Below, one piece after another: positions 24,220-29,606 of a stretch of 29,606 nt of DNA; within the stretch, counting starts at the first letter, position 1, and each line of letters opens with the position of its first letter. Position numbers and translations under genes: made by a program. The notes under the pieces are model-generated. The model saw nothing but the letters and a program-made list of their open reading frames with translations, made no database searches and was not told where the DNA came from. The stretch is from CAZRHR01 sp964599915 (GTDB taxonomy: Bacteria > Bacteroidota > Bacteroidia > CAIKAF01): the NCBI GenBank assembly GCA_964599915.1, contig CAZRHR010000030.1, positions 1 through 29,606 of the forward strand, read 5' to 3'.

Positions 24220-26137
24220 GAAGGCCTAGATTAGCTGCCACCTCAAATCCAGCTTCGATACATTTCCATGCATACTCGTCTGTGGGATAAGGTGGAATGG
24301 CATACACCACATTGCCGAGGGGACGAAACAATACATTTTTTTCCTGAGGTAGGGTATATAACAAACTTCGCAAAGGATCATGGTAAAAATATCCCTGATG
24401 TTTGGTTCGTACATCGGCAGCCACCACCGCACCCAAATGCCGTACATCGGTTAGTCCCGGGTGATCTTGCAAGGAGGCCGCTAACCCTGCTACTTTTTGC
24501 CCGTGCATCAAGCGCTCCATCTGGCCTTGAGAACTTTGGTACCATTCCAATTGTGCCAAAGCAGCGGCACAAGCAATGGGATGACCTGTATACGAATGCC
24601 CATGGAAAAATTGATGCATGGCTTCTTTGGAGCGGAAGGGTGCATACATTTTCTCCGTGAACAAAGTGGCACCTAGCGGGAACATTCCGCCAGTTAAAGC
24701 TTTAGATAAACAAATGACATCCGGCGTTAAGCCCGGCCAATGGCTGGCAAGATCTTTTCCTGTACGGCCAAAACCCGTAAAAACCTCATCGGCAATCAAT
24801 AATATGCCTGAAGACCTACATCGCGCCAGGATTTTGGATAAAAGGCTTGCATCCATCATTCGCATTCCGGCCGCGCCTTGCAGTAAGGGCTCGTAAATAA
24901 AAGCCGCCGGAGTAGATTGAGCTAAGATACGCTCCAAGGATTCAAGCACGGCTTCTTCCTCTCCCTCTTCCGGAAAAGGAAGATAATCCACTTCAAACAG
25001 CAATTCTTCAAAGGGAGCTACAAAAACATCACGTTCTCCCACGGCCATCGCACCAAAAGTGTCTCCATGATAGGCACCGGAAAGCGCAATAAACTTAGTA
25101 CGGGTTTCTCCTTGATTTTTCCACCATTGCCAAGCAAGTTTTAAACCTACCTCCACCGCCGTGGACCCATTATCAGAATAAAAAATATGAGAAAAAGGAG
25201 CTCCGGCAAAGGACAACAAAGCCTGGGCTAAAGCTTCAGCAGGTGGGTGGGTAATCCCTGCAAAAATTACATGGTCCAATTGCTGAATTTGCGCACTTAC
25301 CTTTTTCACCAAAGCAGGATGACAATGGCCATGAATGTTAGTCCACCAACTGCCACATGCATCGACCAAGCGCCGACCATCCGAAAGGGTCAACCAAGAA
25401 CCTGAGGCGGAAACCACCTCCAACATCTGGTCTTCCTCGCCGTATCTTGTAAAAGGATGGACTATAGGAGCTTTCACCTTCATCATGGGGAGCCAACGCT
25501 TATTGGTATCTATGGTTTGCGTCCAATCCCACACCCACCATTCGGGAGAAAGCTCTTGATACCTTGCTAAAATCGCCTCTTCACTGGCTTGATTTCTAGG
25601 TCCGGAAAAAAGGACACCTGCAATAGCGATATTCCTTGCTTTTAGCATTTCTAAGGTTAGCATAGTATGGTTGATGCTTCCTAGATATACACCACTCACC
25701 ACCCAAACAGGCAAACCTAATTTCTCTACCAAATCAATCAATAACACCTCAGAAGTTAAAGGAACCATGAGGCCTCCGGCTCCTTCCACAATGAGCGGGC
25801 GCTCCGAGGGTGGCAAAGAAAAAGCGTCCAGGTCAATGGTGATGTTTTCGCATGCCGCTGCCTGGTGAGGCGAGGCTGGTAAAGCCAAATTATAAACTTC
25901 CGGAATAAAACGTTCCTCCTCAATAATTCCGGACAAATCGCGCACCGTATGCCGATCCATACCATCTCTCCAACCACTTTGAATGGGCTTCCAATAAGCG
26001 GCATCCCAAACTTTCATTAAAGCGGCAGCTACATGGGTTTTTCCCACATTCGTGCCCGTTCCGGTTAAAAATATACCCCTCTCCGGCTTAGGTAAGGATC
26101 CGGTGGAGCTGATTAAGGGAATCATAGGTGATTTCAT
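24212..26137 (-). CDS. bioDA: Bifunctional dethiobiotin synthetase / DAPA aminotransferase (BioD-BioA fusion)
   Basis: 641 residues, one unbroken frame. Residues of about 19-212 are BioD: P-loop GTGTNVGKT (26-34), KPIQSG (50-55), EGAGGLMVPL (118-127). BioD makes dethiobiotin from DAPA, CO2 and ATP. Residues of about 218-641 are BioA, a PLP aminotransferase that makes DAPA from KAPA using S-adenosylmethionine. Its markers are LSDGRRLVDACGSWW, DNGSTAVEVGLK, Asp450 in IADEVFTGFGRTGK and the PLP Lys479 in CLSKALTGG. Both halves are of normal length with a short linker, so this is a true fusion, not a frameshift artefact. The order is that of plant BIO3-BIO1. Start ATG 26135-26137 lies 50 nt inside the end of bioF; Met5 is an alternative. 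The stop overlaps the next gene by 8 nt. Confidence 0.95.
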   Translation of the reverse strand: MKSPMIPLISSTGSLPKPERGIFLTGTGTNVGKTHVAAALMKVWDAAYWKPIQSGWRDGMDRHTVRDLSGIIEEERFIPEVYNLALPASPHQAAACENITIDLDAFSLPPSERPLIVEGAGGLMVPLTSEVLLIDLVEKLGLPVWVVSGVYLGSINHTMLTLEMLKARNIAIAGVLFSGPRNQASEEAILARYQELSPEWWVWDWTQTIDTNKRWLPMMKVKAPIVHPFTRYGEEDQMLEVVSASGSWLTLSDGRRLVDACGSWWTNIHGHCHPALVKKVSAQIQQLDHVIFAGITHPPAEALAQALLSFAGAPFSHIFYSDNGSTAVEVGLKLAWQWWKNQGETRTKFIALSGAYHGDTFGAMAVGERDVFVAPFEELLFEVDYLPFPEEGEEEAVLESLERILAQSTPAAFIYEPLLQGAAGMRMMDASLLSKILARCRSSGILLIADEVFTGFGRTGKDLASHWPGLTPDVICLSKALTGGMFPLGATLFTEKMYAPFRSKEAMHQFFHGHSYTGHPIACAAALAQLEWYQSSQGQMERLMHGQKVAGLAASLQDHPGLTDVRHLGAVVAADVRTKHQGYFYHDPLRSLLYTLPQEKNVLFRPLGNVVYAIPPYPTDEYAWKCIEAGFEVAANLGLHA

Positions 26138-27206
26138 GGTGAAGACAAATTCTTATGCCGGTTAGATCTGCCGGAACAGTGGGTGGACGAATGGCCTTGA
26201 CGGTAAAGCCCGAAGCAGCGAGGGCATGAAGTCTAGCTTCTGTTTCTGGTATGGGAAAATAAAAAATAGGATGGGTATGTTGTTCAAAACCTTTTCCCAG
26301 CCGTTCTGAAAAATAATGAATGCGCTCTTGTAATTGGGTTTGCCGTTGCGTCTCCTCACGTATGCACGCATGAGCAAGGGTCAAATACGCCGTTTGAAGG
26401 GGGGACATGGCTGTAGTGTAGATAAATGGCCTTGAGGTATTAATGCAAAGATCACGCACCTCGGGATAAGTGAGCAGGGCCGCGCCAGCCCCTCCATACG
26501 CTTTTCCAAAACACGCAATCCGCACAAAACATTTACCCAACAGAGCCGGGCTGGCCCCAAAACCGTGGACACCAAAAGCATGTAGGCCGGTGGTGTGTGC
26601 CTCATCTAATAGGAGTCTAACCTCAGTTTCATCCACGAAATCAGCTATTTCCTCAGGTGAATGCCCTTTTCCGGACATAGAAAAAATGGATTCGGTGACC
26701 CAATAGACCTGTCCTGTGGCTTTTTTCCACTTTTTTCTGGCATCTTCTAAGTCTAAATGCCTGTACTTTATCACTTTGGCTAGACTTAAGCGGGCTCCCT
26801 CGCGTAAAGAGGCATGCACGCGCTCATCCATAAGCAAGGTATCTTGCCGGGTAGGCAGACAAGATAAAACGGCCAAATTCGCCATGAACCCGGAACCCAT
26901 CAACAGGGCAGACGGGCTTTTAAAATCTCTGGCTAAGGTCTGCTCGAATTGCTCAAAAATAGGATGTTGGCCTCCCAAAAGCCTGGAGCCACCGGAACCC
27001 AAGGGCATTTTTGAAGTATCTAACCACGTTCTTAAACGGCCACGCAAAACATCTGAGGTCGATACATTCAGATAATCATTGGAAATCAAATTCTTATCGC
27101 GACCCTCTGGTGCCATGTGCAGGGAACGCCACAGACCTTCTGTCTGAATATGCGCCAATCGCTGGGCTATATCCGGCCAAGGGCTGTTTTCCTCCTCCAA
27201 ATGCAT
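26088..27206 (-). CDS. bioF: 8-amino-7-oxononanoate synthase
   Basis: 372 residues, close to the usual 380 or so. This alpha-oxoamine synthase joins pimeloyl-ACP (or -CoA) with L-alanine to give KAPA, the first late step of biotin synthesis. Motifs in order: NDYLN near 43-47, GSGGSRLLGG (70-79), His131 that stacks on PLP, ESIFSMSG (172-179), DEAHTTG (201-207) and the PLP Lys235 in CFGKAYGG. The usual GVSGA after the lysine reads GGAGA here. The ATG lies 6 nt after the bioB stop, and the 3' end overlaps the fusion gene by 50 nt, so translation is coupled. Related enzymes such as 2-amino-3-ketobutyrate ligase are unlikely given the operon. Confidence 0.95.
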   Translation of the reverse strand: MHLEEENSPWPDIAQRLAHIQTEGLWRSLHMAPEGRDKNLISNDYLNVSTSDVLRGRLRTWLDTSKMPLGSGGSRLLGGQHPIFEQFEQTLARDFKSPSALLMGSGFMANLAVLSCLPTRQDTLLMDERVHASLREGARLSLAKVIKYRHLDLEDARKKWKKATGQVYWVTESIFSMSGKGHSPEEIADFVDETEVRLLLDEAHTTGLHAFGVHGFGASPALLGKCFVRIACFGKAYGGAGAALLTYPEVRDLCINTSRPFIYTTAMSPLQTAYLTLAHACIREETQRQTQLQERIHYFSERLGKGFEQHTHPIFYFPIPETEARLHALAASGFTVKAIRPPTVPADLTGIRICLHHEITYDSLNQLHRILT

Positions 27207-27212
27207 GGGGAT

Positions 27213-28187
27213 TTATGAAGTGACAGGCTCCGCATCTTTGAAAGCGGGTCGGGGTTTCATCCCTAACATCGCCAACAAAGCCAAATCATCCGACTGGCTT
27301 GGATTTGGGGTAGTCAACAGTTTTTCTCCGGTAAAAATAGAATTGGCACCCGCGAAAAAGCAAAGCGCTTGCTCTGCTTCACTCAAGGTAAGCCGACCTG
27401 CGGAAAGGCGAACCATGCTGGCAGGCATGAGAATGCGCGCCGCTGCAATGGTTCGTAGCATGTCCCAAAATGGGATACGCTCCTGCTCTTCCAATGGGGT
27501 TCCTTCTACGGCCACCAGCGCATTAATGGGTACTGAATCCGGATGCTTTTCCATGGTGGAAAGAATCAAAAGAAATCCAATGCGATCCTCTTCTGTTTCC
27601 CCCATGCCTACAATGCCACCTGAACAAACCCGAAGGCCTGCTTTCCGCACATGATCTATGGTATTCATCCGATCATCAAACGTACGGGTAGAAATAATGC
27701 GCTCGTAATACTCTCTTGAGGTATCAATGTTGTGGTTGTAAGAGTGCAATCCGGCTTCTTTAAGTCGTTGAGCCTGAGAAGCATTAAGCATACCAAGGGT
27801 ACAGCATACTTCAAGACCCATGTCGTTCACTTTTTCAACTACATTCACCACGCGGTCAAAATGTACATTGTCCTTCACTTCGCGCCATGCAGCTCCCATA
27901 CAAAAACGACTGCTACCGCCAGCTTTGGCCTGGGCTGCAGCGGCTAAGATATCTTCCTCTTTCATCAACCCTTCGCCTTTCACTCCCGTATTATAACGTG
28001 CGGCTTGAGGACAGTAAGCACAATCTTCGGGACAACCTCCGGTTTTAATGGACAACAACGTACTCATTTGCACCTCACGTGGATCGTGATGTGCACGATG
28101 CACCGTGGCGGCTTGGTACAACAATTCCATCATGGGCAGGTGATACACAGCGGCTACCTCTTCCCGACTATAGTTATTTCGTATCAT
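27213..28187 (-). CDS. bioB: Biotin synthase (radical SAM)
   Basis: 324 residues. It inserts sulfur into dethiobiotin to give biotin, the last step of the pathway. The radical-SAM [4Fe-4S] motif is Cys52, Cys56 and Cys59 in GGCPEDCAYCPQ. A Cys at 96 (RFCMGAAWR), Cys pair at 128-129 (EVCCTLGML), a Cys in RVCSGGIVGMGE and an Arg in MVRLSAGR fit the ligands of the second [2Fe-2S] cluster that donates sulfur. First gene of the operon; the ATG at 28185-28187 lies 18 nt from a TATTTTTG -7 element. The intergenic region is shared with divergent dnaE. No clear BirA-type operator was seen, so regulation is open. Confidence 0.97.
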   Translation of the reverse strand: MIRNNYSREEVAAVYHLPMMELLYQAATVHRAHHDPREVQMSTLLSIKTGGCPEDCAYCPQAARYNTGVKGEGLMKEEDILAAAAQAKAGGSSRFCMGAAWREVKDNVHFDRVVNVVEKVNDMGLEVCCTLGMLNASQAQRLKEAGLHSYNHNIDTSREYYERIISTRTFDDRMNTIDHVRKAGLRVCSGGIVGMGETEEDRIGFLLILSTMEKHPDSVPINALVAVEGTPLEEQERIPFWDMLRTIAAARILMPASMVRLSAGRLTLSEAEQALCFFAGANSIFTGEKLLTTPNPSQSDDLALLAMLGMKPRPAFKDAEPVTS

Positions 28188-28205
28188 GCATTCAGTCTAA
28201 TGGAA

Positions 28206-28213
28206 CAAAAATA
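28206..28213 (-). promoter_or_regulatory. Candidate -7 element of the biotin operon promoter
   Basis: The minus strand reads TATTTTTG, an exact match to TAnnTTTG, ending 18 nt before the bioB ATG. TTTG copies lie 15 and 24 nt upstream of it, neither at the best -33 spacing. Good match and position. Confidence 0.5.
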
Positions 28214-28311
28214 AAGTTTTCCCTTTGCCAAACCTAACAAAGAAGGCGGGTTTTCACCCCGACAGTTTTCAGAAGATTTCCACAATCGGTTCATGCTCCC
28301 TTGAGGTATGC

Positions 28312-28319
28312 TATTTTTG
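28312..28319 (+). promoter_or_regulatory. Candidate -7 element of the dnaE promoter
   Basis: TATTTTTG, an exact TAnnTTTG match and the same octamer as in the divergent bioB promoter, ends 23 nt before the dnaE ATG. No convincing TTG lies at the -33 position. The position suits a short leader. Confidence 0.45.
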
Positions 28320-28342
28320 TAACTCTTTATTCATTTTCCGTT

Positions 28343-29606
28343 ATGACTTTTAATCACCTTCACGTCCATTCACAGTTTTCTCTGCTGGATGGCGCAGCCG
28401 ATATTTCAAAAATGTTCGACAAAGCCCAGCAAGACGGAATGCGCGGGCTGGCACTCACCGATCATGGCAACATGTTTGGCGCCTTTAATTTTGTGGCAGA
28501 AGCGTGGAAAAGAAAAGATGCCAATGGTCAACCCATAGTCAAACCCATCATTGGTTGTGAATTTTACCTTGTAGAAGACCGACACAGAAAAACCTTTACC
28601 AGAGAAGAAAGAGACCAGAGATACCACCAGCTCATGCTGGCCAAAAACGACATCGGCTACCGAAACCTGTCCAAGATTTGCTCCCTTGGTTTTATCGAAG
28701 GATTTTACGGAAAATACCCCAGAATCGATAAAGAGCTCATCCTTCAATACCATGAAGGACTCATCGCCACCACCTGTTGCCTGGGCGCCGAAGTTCCCAA
28801 AACCATTCTAAAAAAAGGAGAAGCAGAAGCCGAAAAAGTGTTCAAATGGTGGTTGGATATCTTTGGAGAAGATTATTACGTAGAACTTCAGCGACACCAA
28901 ATTCCGGAACAGGAATTGGTCAATGCCGTCCTTTTAAAATTTGCTGCCAAATACAATGTAAAAGTCATTGCTTCCAACGATTCGCACTATGTGGACCAAC
29001 AAGATGCCAATGCCCATGATATTTTATTGTGCATCAACACAGGCGCCAAAAAAGCAGACCCGACCTTCAAAGAAATGACAGATGAAGATGGTGGCTCACC
29101 CAAAGGGTCGCGTTTTGCCTTTTACAATGACCAATTCTATTTTAAAACGACGGCAGAAATGTCGCAGCTTTTCCATGATTTGCCTCATGCGTTAGATAAC
29201 ACCAACGAAATTGTAGATAAGGTAGAAGCACTAAGTCTGACCCGACAAATTTTACTTCCCAATTTTCCCGTACCCGCCGGATTCGATTCTCAGGAAAGCT
29301 ACTTGCGACATCTCACATTTACCGGTGCCCAAAAGCGCTATGGAGACATCAGTGAAGAAGTCCAAACTAGGCTTGAATTTGAGCTTTTCACCATTGAACA
29401 AATGGGCTTTGCAGGATATTTTCTCATTGTGGCAGATTTTATCCAAGCCGGACGAGACATCGGGGTTTTTATTGGACCCGGACGGGGTTCCGCCGCAGGT
29501 TCGGCCGTCGCCTATTGCATTGGCATTACCAACATTGACCCCATCAAATATGACCTGCTGTTCGAGCGTTTTCTTAATCCCGAACGGAAGAGCATGCCCG
29601 ATATCG
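28343..29606 (+). CDS. dnaE: DNA polymerase III alpha subunit, N-terminal part (3' end outside window)
   Basis: An open frame of 421 codons from the ATG at 28343 to the window edge, with no stop. The N-terminus is the PHP domain: HLHVHSQFSLLDGA, LTDHGNMFG, and later SNDSHYV, the metal-binding motifs of this domain. The polymerase region has the Pol III alpha signature IGPGRGSAAGSAVAYCIGIT and FERFLNPERKSMPDI. The visible part stops just at the PDI(D) segment that carries catalytic aspartates. DnaE is the replicative polymerase catalytic subunit. It lies divergent from bioB with a 155-nt gap. The missing part should hold the palm, fingers, tandem HhH and OB regions. Confidence 0.97.
   Translation, partial: MTFNHLHVHSQFSLLDGAADISKMFDKAQQDGMRGLALTDHGNMFGAFNFVAEAWKRKDANGQPIVKPIIGCEFYLVEDRHRKTFTREERDQRYHQLMLAKNDIGYRNLSKICSLGFIEGFYGKYPRIDKELILQYHEGLIATTCCLGAEVPKTILKKGEAEAEKVFKWWLDIFGEDYYVELQRHQIPEQELVNAVLLKFAAKYNVKVIASNDSHYVDQQDANAHDILLCINTGAKKADPTFKEMTDEDGGSPKGSRFAFYNDQFYFKTTAEMSQLFHDLPHALDNTNEIVDKVEALSLTRQILLPNFPVPAGFDSQESYLRHLTFTGAQKRYGDISEEVQTRLEFELFTIEQMGFAGYFLIVADFIQAGRDIGVFIGPGRGSAAGSAVAYCIGITNIDPIKYDLLFERFLNPERKSMPDI

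Noticed and set aside
28188..28342. BirA-type biotin operator
   Set aside because: Only small partial repeats such as CTTTG-N10-CAAAG are present; none resembles the known long BirA palindrome well enough.

Overview
This window looks like a piece of a chromosome from the phylum Bacteroidota. The evidence is two kinds of type IX secretion (T9SS) C-terminal sorting domain, PKD-repeat secreted proteins, a PD40-propeller/amidohydrolase hybrid, weak Shine-Dalgarno sites, and several -7 elements of the TAnnTTTG type. The order cannot be fixed from the sequence. No tRNA, rRNA, phage, insertion sequence or CRISPR array was seen.

Layout. 1-463: 3' end of a TolC-type efflux gene (+). 464-965: gene-free convergent gap with an ordered array of 19-bp tandem repeats. 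966-7536 (-): M1 aminopeptidase, secreted subtilisin-like protease with PKD modules, and sucD. Two clear intrinsic terminators separate these three genes. 7609-10977 (-): single-domain response regulator and a large T9SS type B surface protein. 11072-13526 (-): lipid A-type acyltransferase, tandem universal stress protein and HD-domain hydrolase, tightly spaced and probably an operon. 13664-18268 (+): PD40/amidohydrolase protein and an Mpl-like Mur ligase, 6 nt apart. 18332-20383 (+): polyphosphate kinase 1. 20431-23107 (+): two paralogous secreted glycine-rich proteins. 23167-28187 (-): biotin operon transcribed bioB, bioF, a bioD-bioA fusion, then a beta-ketoacyl-synthase-like gene. 28343-end (+): 5' part of dnaE, divergent from bioB.

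How the genes work together. The biotin cluster is the most coherent unit. BioF, BioA, BioD and BioB cover the four late steps from pimeloyl thioester to biotin. BioD and BioA are one polypeptide in the same order as plant BIO3-BIO1. The last gene overlaps the fusion by 8 nt and encodes a compact condensing enzyme with a complete Cys-His-His triad. No bioC, bioH, bioG, bioW or bioZ is in the window, so this enzyme is a candidate for making or supplying the pimeloyl chain. The other sections are envelope and secretion functions (protease, surface protein, glycine-rich proteins, acyltransferase, Mpl) mixed with central metabolism (sucD, ppk1) and replication (dnaE).

Several starts were placed at an internal ATG or GTG rather than the longest open frame, because signal peptides or family N-termini begin there. 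Function calls rest on motifs read by eye; no database search was run.
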